From an uncultured Lachnospiraceae bacterium (lineage in GTDB: Bacteria; Bacillota; Clostridia; Lachnospirales; Lachnospiraceae), in contig CAMWLB010000141.1 of NCBI GenBank assembly GCA_947174985.1, positions 1 to 7,680 of the forward strand: DNA of 7,680 nt. The letters run 5' to 3'. Below are positions 1-6,390 of this stretch, piece after piece. The position numbers and the translations under genes are program-made. The stretch's first letter is position 1. Each line of letters begins with the position of its first letter. The notes beneath the pieces were generated by a model. That model did no database searches. It was not told the DNA's origin and saw nothing but the letters and a program-made list of their open reading frames with translations.

Positions 1-2
1 GT

Positions 3-53
3 GCGGAAAATCAGACCGACGATGATTCGCAGGAATGGGGTGTGACATTATGA
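3..53 (+). CDS. possible C-terminal tail of an upstream gene (partial)
   Basis: This frame is open from the window edge and ends in TGA at 51-53, giving a short acidic tail (AENQTDDDSQEWGVTL). The stop overlaps the ATG at 50 of the permease in an ATGA junction, typical of translationally coupled genes. In ABC-2 operons of this layout the gene before the permease is normally its ATPase, so this may be the ATPase C-terminus. That is inference from context only. Another frame is also open to a stop at 43-45, so assignment of the tail is uncertain. Confidence 0.4.
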   Translation, partial: AENQTDDDSQEWGVTL

Positions 54-847
54 TGAATTATATTAAAAGTGAATTATACAGGATAGTACATTCTAAAGGA
101 ATTTATATTTTGTCAGGAATCTGTGCGTTGCTGCTCTTGAGTATGAATGTAGTGCTGCATCTGTTCGGGCGAGGAGGTCATTTTACTTACGATAATACAG
201 AGTTTGTCTTTAGTATGGTGTGGAGTGCATTGAACACGGTCTTTTTCCTGACACTGTGCATGGGCAGTCTTATTTTTGCAGATGAATACAAAAACAAAAC
301 AATTTCCAACAGCATTGCCTTTGGGTATTCGCGGATTTCTCTATATTTCGGCAAGATTTTGGTGGGGATGATTGTGTCCGTTGCTGCGCTGGTGGCTGTA
401 CTGGGTATTTTTATTATAAGTGCGTATCTGCTGTTAGAAAACAGCGGCATAGATGTTTTGCTTAAAATGTTTCGGGGAATCGGAGCAAGTATACCGGCCC
501 TGCTTACAGGGGAGATTGCGGCTATTACATTTTGCTTTTTGCTCGGAACGACGACAGGAGCCATCTGGTCCTGGTTTGGACTTATGATAGGTGTTCCCAT
601 GGTGTCTGAAATTTTGGGGATGATGGGGAAGAAGTTTGATTTTTTTGCCAGGCTTTCCAAGTGGCTGGTATACGAAGTATTGCAGGACAATCAGATTATC
701 GTGACCGAGGACGGGATGGCAAGAGAAGTGATCATGGCATGGATGACACGGGACGGACTGATTAGAATGATTCTTGCAGGCGTGATCGGGATTGCCATAT
801 TCCTGATATTGGGTGTTGTGGGGCTGAGGCGTAAAGAAATAAAATGA
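50..847 (+). CDS. ABC-2 type transporter permease subunit
   Basis: Integral membrane protein of 265 residues, the membrane half of an ABC-2 exporter that would need a separate ATPase subunit, presumably encoded just upstream. About six membrane helices are visible, near residues 17-38, 53-76, 102-129, 145-166, 168-192 and 236-258. A charged loop (FADEYKNKT, 76-84) followed by a Ser-Arg and a Gly-Lys pair precedes helix 3, as is usual in BcrB/ABC-2 permeases, and the C-terminus is basic (LRRKEIK). I chose ATG 50 rather than the in-frame ATG 35. It overlaps the upstream stop, and the purine-rich AGGAATGGGG stretch (31-40) sits at a suitable distance. The histidine kinase follows 37 bp downstream, which suggests a bacitracin/lantibiotic-type detoxification or sensing module. 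The exported substrate cannot be read from the sequence. Confidence 0.85.
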   Translation: MMNYIKSELYRIVHSKGIYILSGICALLLLSMNVVLHLFGRGGHFTYDNTEFVFSMVWSALNTVFFLTLCMGSLIFADEYKNKTISNSIAFGYSRISLYFGKILVGMIVSVAALVAVLGIFIISAYLLLENSGIDVLLKMFRGIGASIPALLTGEIAAITFCFLLGTTTGAIWSWFGLMIGVPMVSEILGMMGKKFDFFARLSKWLVYEVLQDNQIIVTEDGMAREVIMAWMTRDGLIRMILAGVIGIAIFLILGVVGLRRKEIK

Positions 848-858
848 CGCATGCGTCA
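845..858. repeat. 14-bp perfect palindrome between permease and kinase
   Basis: TGACGCATGCGTCA is its own reverse complement and begins at the permease stop codon. It lies just before the kinase Shine-Dalgarno (AAAGGA, 871-876). It could be a protein-binding site or a small hairpin modulating kinase expression. A palindrome of this length can arise by chance in a window this size, so the functional reading is weak. Confidence 0.35.
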
Positions 859-884
859 GATAATGGCGGGAAAGGAAATGACAT

Positions 885-1787
885 ATGGGTTGGTTGCTTT
901 TTACAATAGCGGCTTTGACTGCCGTTATCTATACAGTGCGTTTTTACAGCCTGAAGTCTGCCGTGAAAAAGGCAGCAGAGGAGCTTGCGTCGATAGAACA
1001 GAATCCGGAAGATAACCGGATTCTGCTTCTTTCTTTTCCGGATAAAGAGTTGGAGAATTTGCTGAAGACTTTAAACCGCTACATTCTTTTGACAAGAAAG
1101 GAAAGAATTTTTTATCAAAACAGAGAAAAAGCGCTGCGTGCACAAATTGAAAATATCAGCCACGATTTGCGTACGCCCCTGACGGCTATCATCGGTTATC
1201 TGGAGCTTCTGGATACAGATAAGCTGAGTGCGGAGGACGCGGCGGCGGTAGAACGTGTGAGCAAAAAAGCAAAAAGCCTGCAGGGACTTATCGGCAATTT
1301 CTATGATTTGTCCCGTCTGGAGATGAATGATTATCACCTGGATATGGAGAAGCTGGAGATTGTACATTTTGCCAAGGAAATAAGTCTTCTCTTTTATCAG
1401 GAATTTGAAAAGAAAAAAATTTCCGTACAGTTTGACGCGCCCGAAGAACCGCTTTATCTTTTGGCTGATACCGGCGCGTTAGAGCGGATTTTCAACAATA
1501 TGCTGCAAAACGCCCTGCGCTATGCAGAAAGCAGCCTTTATATTGGTATTTCGGCAAAGAAAGATAACATCAGCATTGTGTTTGAAAACGATACGTCAGC
1601 ACTGAAGCCGGAGGACGCAGCCCGCCTGTTTGAACGTTTTTATGTACAGGAAAAATCCCGCACCAGTCAGAGCACCGGTCTCGGACTGACCATCTCAAAG
1701 CTTCTGACGGAGGCTATGGGAGGAAGCGTGGAGGCGGAGGTTGCAAAGGGGAAATTGCGGGTGGTATACTGCTTTGAGAAGGGGTAG
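885..1787 (+). CDS. sensor histidine kinase, small single-helix type
   Basis: Two-component sensor kinase of 300 residues. One N-terminal membrane helix (about 3-22) is followed directly by a coiled, charged cytoplasmic linker (about 24-90) with no recognisable extracellular sensor domain. The HisKA H-box is NISHDLRTPLT with the phospho-accepting His at residue 93. The HATPase domain shows the N-box (NNMLQNALRYA, about 204-214), a G1-like EN-D segment near 234-236, the F-box RLFERFY (248-254) and the G2 box TGLGLTI (264-270). All key catalytic elements are present. The start ATG 885 has AAAGGA eight bases upstream. It lies 37 bp after the ABC-2 permease, with no response regulator in view, so the partner regulator is probably upstream of the window. 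Such kinases often sense drug flux through the neighbouring transporter; here that is inferred from position. Confidence 0.93.
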   Translation: MGWLLFTIAALTAVIYTVRFYSLKSAVKKAAEELASIEQNPEDNRILLLSFPDKELENLLKTLNRYILLTRKERIFYQNREKALRAQIENISHDLRTPLTAIIGYLELLDTDKLSAEDAAAVERVSKKAKSLQGLIGNFYDLSRLEMNDYHLDMEKLEIVHFAKEISLLFYQEFEKKKISVQFDAPEEPLYLLADTGALERIFNNMLQNALRYAESSLYIGISAKKDNISIVFENDTSALKPEDAARLFERFYVQEKSRTSQSTGLGLTISKLLTEAMGGSVEAEVAKGKLRVVYCFEKG

Positions 1788-1819
1788 TGAAGTTATCTGC
1801 AAAACTTTTGATCCAACTA

Positions 1820-1848
1820 TTTACTTTTTGTGAAAATCATGTTATTTT
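1820..1848 (+). promoter_or_regulatory. candidate sigma-A promoter for the S-component/coaBC operon
   Basis: TTTACT (1820-1825) and TATTTT (1843-1848) are separated by 17 bases, each matching four of six consensus positions. The predicted transcript would start near 1855 and carry a small perfect hairpin at 1863-1878 (TCTCTT, AAAA loop, AAGAGA) just before a consensus AGGAGG ribosome binding site (1887-1892). No riboswitch-sized leader exists in this 113-bp gap, and no clear terminator follows the histidine kinase. Confidence 0.35.
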
Positions 1849-1900
1849 TTTAACGTATTGTATCTCTTAAAAAAGAGAATGATAACAGGAGGAAACAAAA

Positions 1901-2566
1901 ATGAATAGTAAAAAAACTTTTAACATGGTTGTGACGGCGCTTTTTATTGCAATTATTGTTGTCATGACCTTCGTACCTAATGTGGGTTACATTAATCTCA
2001 TTATCATCAAGGCGACCCTGCTCCATGTGCCGGTGATCGTCGGATCCATTGTACTCGGACCGAAAATCGGAGCGGTATTAGGAGGGGTGTTTGGTCTTAC
2101 AAGTCTGATAAAAAACACCTTAGAGCCAAGCCTTTTGTCCTTTGCTTTTTCCCCGTTCTACTCAGTGGGTGGTATAGGCGGCAATGGCTGGAGCGTTGTC
2201 ATTGCGCTGGTTCCCAGGATTTTGGTCGGTGTTGTTCCCTATTTTGTTTGCAAAAGCATAGAAAAGCTGCTTAAAAATTTTAAGGGACGCAGGATGATTG
2301 CCATTCCTGTGGCGGCAGCGCTGGGTGCTTTCACGAATACTTTGCTGGTTATGAATTTGATTTATTTCTGCTTTAAAGAGGAACTGGCGGCAGCGAAGAA
2401 CGTTGCGATTGACGCGGTATATGACGTTATTCTGGGAATTATTGCGGCAAACGGCATACCGGAAGCCATCGTGGCAGTGATTATCGGTACGGCTGTCAGT
2501 GTAGTGCTGCTAAAGGTTATGCCGCAGGTGCGCAAGGATACAGCGGCTGTCTCCAAAGCACAGTAA
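1901..2566 (+). CDS. ECF transporter S-component, probable pantothenate (PanT-like) uptake protein
   Basis: Hydrophobic protein of 221 residues with about six membrane helices (roughly 9-27, 31-50, 55-72, 98-118, 132-152 and 171-206). It is the substrate-binding S-component of an energy-coupling-factor importer, which must borrow a shared EcfA/A'/T module encoded elsewhere. Helix 1 contains A-x-x-x-A (Ala13, Ala17), the helix motif S-components use to dock on EcfT. The HVPVIVGSIVLGPKIGAVLGG stretch begins at residue 42 and is followed by FGLTS; both are typical of the vitamin S-component family (PF12822). The start is clear, with AGGAGG (1887-1892) eight bases before ATG. The coaBC gene follows after 19 bp, and CoaBC acts on phosphopantothenate, so pantothenate is the most likely cargo. 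Folate or another vitamin cannot be excluded from sequence alone. Confidence 0.85.
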   Translation: MNSKKTFNMVVTALFIAIIVVMTFVPNVGYINLIIIKATLLHVPVIVGSIVLGPKIGAVLGGVFGLTSLIKNTLEPSLLSFAFSPFYSVGGIGGNGWSVVIALVPRILVGVVPYFVCKSIEKLLKNFKGRRMIAIPVAAALGAFTNTLLVMNLIYFCFKEELAAAKNVAIDAVYDVILGIIAANGIPEAIVAVIIGTAVSVVLLKVMPQVRKDTAAVSKAQ

Positions 2567-2585
2567 AGATGTAAGGAGAAAAATT

Positions 2586-3779
2586 ATGCTGGAAGGGAAG
2601 AATATTGTATTAGCGGTGACGGGCAGCATTGCGGCGTATAAGATTGCCAATCTGGCGAGCATGTTGAAAAAGCTTCATGCCAATATCACTGTGCTGATGA
2701 CGCAGAACGCGACAAATTTTATCAACCCCATTACCTTTGAAACACTGACCGGCAACAAATGTCTGATTGATACCTTTGATAGGAATTTTCAGTACAGTGT
2801 GGAGCATGTTTCGCTGGCAAAAAGCACGGATGTAGTGTTGGTGGCGCCGGCCTCCGCCAATGTTATCGGCAAGCTGGCGAATGGTATTGCGGATGACATG
2901 CTGACTACCACGGTGATGGCGTGCACTTGTAAAAAAATTGTATCGCCCGCCATGAATACCCATATGTATGAAAATCCTGTTGTGCAGGACAACATTAAAA
3001 AGCTTGTACATTATGGCATGGAGGTTATTACGCCGGATACGGGCTATTTGGCATGTGGAGATGTTGGCGCAGGCAAAATGCCTTCCGAACAGGTGCTTTT
3101 GGAATATATTTTGCGGGAAGTGGCGTATGAAAAGGATTTGGCGGGAAAGAAGGTGCTTGTAACAGCTGGCCCCACCATGGAAAAATTAGATCCTGTCCGT
3201 TATATTACCAACCACTCTACCGGCAAGATGGGCTATGCCATAGCAAAACATTGTATGCAGAGAGGCGCAGAGGTAACGTTAGTCACGGGCAAAACGGAGA
3301 CGCCAAAGCCTTCCTTTGTTAAGATTGTCGATATAGTTTCCGCAAAGGATATGGCGGATGCGGTTAAAGCGTGCTATAAGGAGCAGGACATTATTATTAA
3401 GGCGGCGGCGGTGGCGGATTATCGCCCTACAGAGGTGTCCGATGAAAAGATAAAGAAAAAGGACACGGAACTGTCAATTGCTTTAGAGCGCACCGAGGAT
3501 ATCTTACAGTTTTTGGGGGATAATCGCAGGGAGGGGCAGTTCCTCTGCGGCTTTTCCATGGAGACGGAAAACATGCTGGAAAATTCCCGTGCCAAGCTGG
3601 AGAAAAAGCATGTAGATATGATAGTCGCCAACAATGTGAAGCAGGCGGGCGCGGGCTTCGGTACGGACACCAATATCGTGACGCTTATCACAAAAGATAG
3701 TGCAAAAGAGCTTCCCATTATGAGCAAGGAAGAAGTGGCAAAACAAATTATAGATACAATACAGAGTATGCAGAAGTAA
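2586..3779 (+). CDS. coaBC: bifunctional phosphopantothenoylcysteine decarboxylase / phosphopantothenate-cysteine ligase
   Basis: Cytosolic fused enzyme of 397 residues. It ligates cysteine to 4'-phosphopantothenate (CoaB half) and decarboxylates the product to 4'-phosphopantetheine (CoaC half) in CoA synthesis. The N-terminal FMN-binding flavoprotein domain (about 1-180) shows TGSIAAYK (12-19), the active-site His74 in VEHVSLA, PAMN (121-124, Asn124) followed by HMYENP, and the flexible flap LACGDVGAGKM (155-165) with catalytic Cys157. The CoaB domain (about 187-397) shows AGPTMEKLDPVRYITNHSTG (194-213, Asn209), AAAVADYRP (273-281), the lysine-rich KIKKK (288-292) and GFSMETEN (322-329). Length and all motifs match intact CoaBC. 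ATG 2586 is preceded by AAGGAG (2573-2578). It is the second gene of an operon with the S-component and is followed at once by a terminator. Confidence 0.97.
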   Translation: MLEGKNIVLAVTGSIAAYKIANLASMLKKLHANITVLMTQNATNFINPITFETLTGNKCLIDTFDRNFQYSVEHVSLAKSTDVVLVAPASANVIGKLANGIADDMLTTTVMACTCKKIVSPAMNTHMYENPVVQDNIKKLVHYGMEVITPDTGYLACGDVGAGKMPSEQVLLEYILREVAYEKDLAGKKVLVTAGPTMEKLDPVRYITNHSTGKMGYAIAKHCMQRGAEVTLVTGKTETPKPSFVKIVDIVSAKDMADAVKACYKEQDIIIKAAAVADYRPTEVSDEKIKKKDTELSIALERTEDILQFLGDNRREGQFLCGFSMETENMLENSRAKLEKKHVDMIVANNVKQAGAGFGTDTNIVTLITKDSAKELPIMSKEEVAKQIIDTIQSMQK

Positions 3780-3782
3780 CAG

Positions 3783-3819
3783 AAAACCTGTCCTCAGGCG
3801 TGTTTGAGGACAGGTTTTT
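3783..3819. terminator. intrinsic terminator after coaBC, probably bidirectional
   Basis: Perfect 14-bp stem AAAACCTGTCCTCA (3783-3796) and TGAGGACAGGTTTT (3805-3818) around an 8-base loop, with a T run 3815-3819 on the + strand. It starts four bases after the coaBC stop. Read on the - strand, the same stem also ends in TTTT, and it lies nine bases beyond the stop of the convergent gene, so it can serve both. Confidence 0.93.
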
Positions 3820-3827
3820 ATCATTTC

Positions 3828-4172
3828 TTATACGACGGTGTAGGATCCGCCGTGTGTCAGCCAGTAAAAATTAAGCGCGGCGGAAACTATCGTCAAGAGA
3901 AGAATCAGTAAAAATAGCTTTATATTTTTCTCTTTTGTCAGCTTATATATGGAAAATCCAAAAAAACCAAGCGATAGTGCAAAATGCAGATACATCAATC
4001 TGAGAAGGTAGTAGAAAATGAGTGGTATCCACCAACCTAAAAAGACCATACCGATACCATCCAAAAGCTTGAGGGCAAAAGGCGGAAGATAGTGATACAA
4101 CATATCGAGTAATGGGACAAGAAGCGGTCTAATCAGCACGGTGGGAAGCAGAAAGATGCAGTTTACCAGCAA
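3828..4172 (-). CDS. small hydrophobic membrane protein of unknown family, possibly frameshifted near its start
   Basis: I do not recognise this protein. The open frame gives 114 residues with strong hydrophobic segments near 3-24, 38-58, 61-76 and 84-104, so three or four membrane helices. A Tyr/Leu-rich middle and a basic loop (KLTKEKNIK, 77-85) are also present. The only start codon close to the top of this frame is TTG at 4172, with no good ribosome binding site. A strong one (AAAGGAGG, about 4208-4201) and an ATG (4195-4193) lie just upstream but in another frame, which stops after MTRIKKEICW. One extra A in the AAAAAA run (4186-4179 region) would join them to give MTRIKKRNLLVNCIF, a natural-looking basic start followed by a helix. 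So this is either a gene with a one-base lesion or error, a slippage-dependent gene, or a TTG-started protein. It converges on coaBC and shares its terminator. Confidence 0.6.
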   Translation of the reverse strand: MLVNCIFLLPTVLIRPLLVPLLDMLYHYLPPFALKLLDGIGMVFLGWWIPLIFYYLLRLMYLHFALSLGFFGFSIYKLTKEKNIKLFLLILLLTIVSAALNFYWLTHGGSYTVV

Positions 4173-4301
4173 ATTTCTTTTTTGATACGTGTCATAAAAA
4201 TGCCTCCTTTTGGCTGGTTTGGCACGTTGCTGATTGCAATATCGCCAATTGCGGCGGCGGTGGTCGCGGCTACCGTCGTGGGCGGAAATGTCATTGGATT
4301 T

Positions 4302-4330
4302 ATTATATCACTTTGATGGGTAAAAATCGA
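4302..4330 (-). promoter_or_regulatory. extended -10 promoter for the minus-strand membrane protein
   Basis: Read on the - strand there is TGATATAAT (4310-4302), a perfect -10 hexamer with the TGn extension. A weak -35 (TCGATT, 4330-4325) lies 17 bases upstream. The predicted start near 4295 gives a leader of about 100 bases before the ATG at 4195. That leader is rich in GCC/GCG triplets and unlike its AT-rich surroundings. I saw only a weak 5-bp hairpin (GCAAT/ATTGC) in it. Confidence 0.6.
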
Positions 4331-4339
4331 CAGAATGTA

Positions 4340-4368
4340 TAGATTTTCAAATGAATATTAGGTATTAT
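4340..4368 (+). promoter_or_regulatory. candidate promoter for the TIM-barrel gene pair
   Basis: TATTAT (4363-4368) matches five of six -10 positions, with TAGATT (4340-4345, three of six) 17 bases upstream. A better -35-like TCGACA (4327-4332) lies too far from this -10. The AT-rich stretch 4321-4380 is the only plausible + strand promoter area before 4426, and it adjoins the divergent - strand promoter. The exact hexamers are uncertain. Confidence 0.3.
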
Positions 4369-4425
4369 ATATCGTAAAGAAAGATGAAATGGGTAGAAGA
4401 GAGGAATGGAAATATGGAGGTGAAA

Positions 4426-5298
4426 ATGAAGATTGGAACATGTATTAGGGGAAATCACATCTTTGAGGATTTGGAAAATGCAATAAAGTTGGGATTTGAT
4501 ACAGTTGAATTATATTTTAATGAAACATTGGGCGGGATTGATTTGGATGAGCTGTCTAAAAAGATGAAGAGTACAATAGGGGATTTGGGAGTTACCATTT
4601 CAGGGATTGGATTATACTGTAATCCGTTGACAAGTGAGCAGGCACGGGCGGAATTGAGATATTGTATAGAAAATGCTCATCTGTTTGGAACAGATTTTAT
4701 CGGGACTTTTGCAGGAGCGGTTTCCGGTAAAAGTGTGGACGATTCCATGCCGGAATTTAAAAAGGTTTTTTCAGAACTGGTTAAAGTTGCAGAAAGCAGT
4801 AATGTGAGAATTGGAATAGAAAATGCGCATATGTATGGTCACTGGTATGGAACGACCTGCAATATCGGCTTTTGCCCAAGGGCATGGGAAATGATGTTTC
4901 AAGAGGTGGATAGTGATCGGTTGGGACTGGAGTGGGAGCCGGCCCATCAAGTAGGGCAGTTGATAAATCCGATACAACAGTTAAACGACTGGCTGCCAAA
5001 AGTATTTCATGTACATGGAAAGGATGCGCAGTTAAATAAAAAATATATTGAGAAGTATGGCATTTGGTTTGGGGAGTCTTATTGCAAGCACTGCTTTCCG
5101 GGAAGAGGGGACACGGACTGGAAAGAAATCATTCATATTTTGCAGCGGGGAGGATATCAGGGCGATATTGCTGTAGAGGGCTACCATGATTCGGTGTATT
5201 GCGGGGAAAGGGAATTGGAGGGCCAGAAACTGGCATTGGAGTATCTGCGGAAATGTATTCTTTCAGAGACAGCAGCACAAAGGAGGGATTTATTATGA
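4426..5298 (+). CDS. sugar phosphate isomerase/epimerase family protein (xylose-isomerase-like TIM barrel)
   Basis: Probable metal-dependent TIM-barrel enzyme of the AP-endonuclease-2/xylose-isomerase superfamily (PF01261), 290 residues from this start. It opens with the typical first strand MKIGTCI. Likely metal and catalytic residues, numbered from ATG 4426, are Glu132 in IGIENAH, Glu169/Glu171 and His174 in LGLEWEPAH, His195/His197 and Asp200 in FHVHGKDA, and Glu251 in AVEGYHD. The position usually held by Asp in the second of these motifs appears here as Glu. In-frame ATGs at 4384 and 4414 are alternatives. I prefer 4426 because GGAGG (4416-4420) sits five bases upstream and the family begins at this strand. 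The substrate is unknown; a sugar, polyol or inositol derivative is likely. The stop overlaps the next start (ATGA), so the two proteins are co-translated. Confidence 0.85.
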   Translation: MKIGTCIRGNHIFEDLENAIKLGFDTVELYFNETLGGIDLDELSKKMKSTIGDLGVTISGIGLYCNPLTSEQARAELRYCIENAHLFGTDFIGTFAGAVSGKSVDDSMPEFKKVFSELVKVAESSNVRIGIENAHMYGHWYGTTCNIGFCPRAWEMMFQEVDSDRLGLEWEPAHQVGQLINPIQQLNDWLPKVFHVHGKDAQLNKKYIEKYGIWFGESYCKHCFPGRGDTDWKEIIHILQRGGYQGDIAVEGYHDSVYCGERELEGQKLALEYLRKCILSETAAQRRDLL

Positions 5299-5714
5299 TG
5301 AGAAATCCGGAAAAAACCATAGGTAATTTAATTGACAAGCAAAAGGTTTCTTTTATCGCGTCGATTTCGGAGGAGGGATTTCCCAATATGAAAGCGATGC
5401 TTTCGCCCCGCAAAAGAGAGGGGATAAGGGAATTCTGGTTTTCGACCAATACCTCTTCCATGCGGGTGGCACAGTATCGGGAAAATCCCAATGCCAGCAT
5501 TTACTTTTATGACAAGCGTTTTTTCAGGGGCGTTATGTTAATCGGTACAATGGAGGTGCTGGAGGATGCTGCCAGCAAAGAGATGATTTGGCAGAAGGGC
5601 GACACCATATATTACGCAGAGGGCGTGACAGACCCTGATTACTGTGTGCTGAAATTTACCGCCGTGAAAGGAAGATATTACAGCAATTTTCACTCAGAAG
5701 ATTTTGAAATTTGA
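5295..5714 (+). CDS. pyridoxamine 5'-phosphate oxidase-like (split-barrel FMN-binding) protein
   Basis: Small cytosolic protein of 139 residues with the split beta-barrel pattern of the PNPOx-like/general stress protein 26 group. The first strand KVSFIASISEEGFPNMKAM (about 17-35) is followed by the charged turn SPRKREG. Then FWFSTNTSSMRVAQYRENP (about 47-65) and ASIYFYD (about 67-73) form the usual flavin-binding core, and a GTMEVLED strand (about 84-91) closes the barrel. Such proteins bind FMN, F420 or haem and act as reductases or oxidases. Length and sequence do not suggest true PdxH. ATG 5295 is supported by AGGAGG (5281-5286) and by its overlap with the upstream stop; the adjacent ATG 5298 is an equal alternative. 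Coupling to the TIM-barrel gene suggests a shared pathway, not identifiable here. Confidence 0.85.
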   Translation: MMRNPEKTIGNLIDKQKVSFIASISEEGFPNMKAMLSPRKREGIREFWFSTNTSSMRVAQYRENPNASIYFYDKRFFRGVMLIGTMEVLEDAASKEMIWQKGDTIYYAEGVTDPDYCVLKFTAVKGRYYSNFHSEDFEI

Positions 5715-5735
5715 AAAGGAGTAATCGGAGAGTGA

Positions 5736-5764
5736 TTGTATTTTTCGGAAACTTTGTATATAAT
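5736..5764 (+). promoter_or_regulatory. promoter in front of the Uma2-family remnant
   Basis: Perfect TATAAT (5759-5764) with TTGTAT (5736-5741) 17 bases upstream. The predicted transcript starts near 5771 and reaches a GGAGG ribosome binding site at 5777-5781. This places any translation start after 5781. It argues against the in-frame TTG at 5736, which lies in the -35 itself. Confidence 0.6.
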
Positions 5765-5786
5765 ACACTTAAGAGCGGAGGTAAAT

Positions 5787-6267
5787 ATTATAAAGACATC
5801 AAAAAAAGAAGAATCTTACACAATAGATGATATTTATGCTCTGCCGGATGGGGAACGTGGGGAATTAATTGACGGGAAAATTTATTATATAGCTCCGCCG
5901 AATACAAGGCATCAGAGGCTTGTCTCAGATTTGTCCTATCAGATAAAAGATTATATCAAACAAAATAAGGGCGAGTGTGAGGTGTTTCCCGCACCGTTTG
6001 CCGTATTTTTGAATGAAAATAATGAAAATTATGTAGAGCCTGATATATCTGTTATTTGAGATTGTTTCATCAGGCAGCAAGTCTATGGACTATTTTAAAA
6101 AACTTTTTAAATATCGTACTGCCGGTGCCAGAGAGTATTGGATTGTTGACCCGATAAAGAATCAGATTTTAGTGTATCGATTTGAGCAGGAGACAATGGA
6201 AGAATATTCCTTTGGAGAAGATGTGCCGGTTGGAATTTATGAAGGATTTTCCATAAGAGTAGAGTAA
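5787..6267 (+). pseudogene. Uma2-family (DUF820, PD-(D/E)xK nuclease fold) protein, broken
   Basis: Two adjacent frames carry the halves of one Uma2-like protein. Frame one (5787-6059) gives the family start SYTIDDIYALPDGERGELID and continues GKIYYIAPPNTRHQ to YVEPDISVI, then stops at TGA 6057-6059. Frame two is readable from GAG 6058 as EIVSSGSKSMDYFKKLFKYR, then AGAREYWIVDP and EYSFGEDVPVGIYEGFSIRVE to TAA 6265-6267. In intact relatives about 15-20 residues separate the PD-I-SVI strand from the EIVS strand, as I recall the family. The junction therefore looks like an internal deletion that is not a multiple of three. The natural start codon also seems lost: GGAGG (5777-5781) is followed five bases later by ATT ATA AAG where ATG would be expected. 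Family members are small restriction-fold proteins of unclear role. A sequencing error cannot explain the missing segment. Confidence 0.8.
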
Positions 6268-6300
6268 GCAAATGAAATAGATAAACAAAGGAGAATTACC

Positions 6301-6390
6301 ATGGGTTATTATTTAACCAGTCAGCTTTGCAGAAAACGCAGCTCTGTACAATCCATACCGATGAAACATTGTACAGAGTATAGCGCTTGA
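6301..6390 (+). CDS. 29-codon leader peptide upstream of the ABC-F gene
   Basis: A short ORF with a strong ribosome binding site (AAAGGAG, 6287-6293) seven bases before ATG, ending at TGA 6388-6390. It begins MGYYLTSQLC, has a basic cluster CRKR at residues 10-13, and ends MKHCTEYSA. I do not recognise the peptide. Its second half (codons 14-26) is entirely occupied by an 11-bp inverted repeat, so translation would control RNA folding. Its ribosome binding site is stronger than that of the ABC-F gene 293 bp downstream. Two terminators lie between the two genes. These facts point to a sensing leader peptide rather than a functional protein. No convincing promoter was found directly upstream; transcription may come from 5736-5764 through the pseudogene, or from a weak site near 6231-6258. 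Confidence 0.65.
   Translation: MGYYLTSQLCRKRSSVQSIPMKHCTEYSA

Noticed and set aside
1788..1900. Riboswitch or attenuator before the S-component gene
   Set aside because: The gap is only 113 bases and shows just one 6-bp hairpin with no terminator or recognisable aptamer pattern.
2610..3824. Several - strand frames opposite coaBC
   Set aside because: The + strand carries a complete CoaBC with all active-site motifs; the antisense frames lack starts with ribosome binding sites and have shadow-like composition.
4384..4425. Upstream in-frame starts (ATG 4384 and 4414) of the TIM-barrel gene
   Set aside because: ATG 4384 has only a weak AAAGAAAG upstream, and the extra residues precede the first barrel strand. 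ATG 4414 remains a fair alternative with GAGG nine bases upstream.
5736..5786. TTG 5736 as the start of the Uma2-family frame
   Set aside because: It lies in the -35 of a good promoter whose transcript would begin near 5771, and the added residues do not resemble the family N-terminus.
5732..5830. Short GTG-started frame after the PNPOx-like gene with an AAGGAG at 5716-5721
   Set aside because: It overlaps the promoter and ribosome binding site of the Uma2 gene, has poor spacing (ten bases) and no recognisable sequence.
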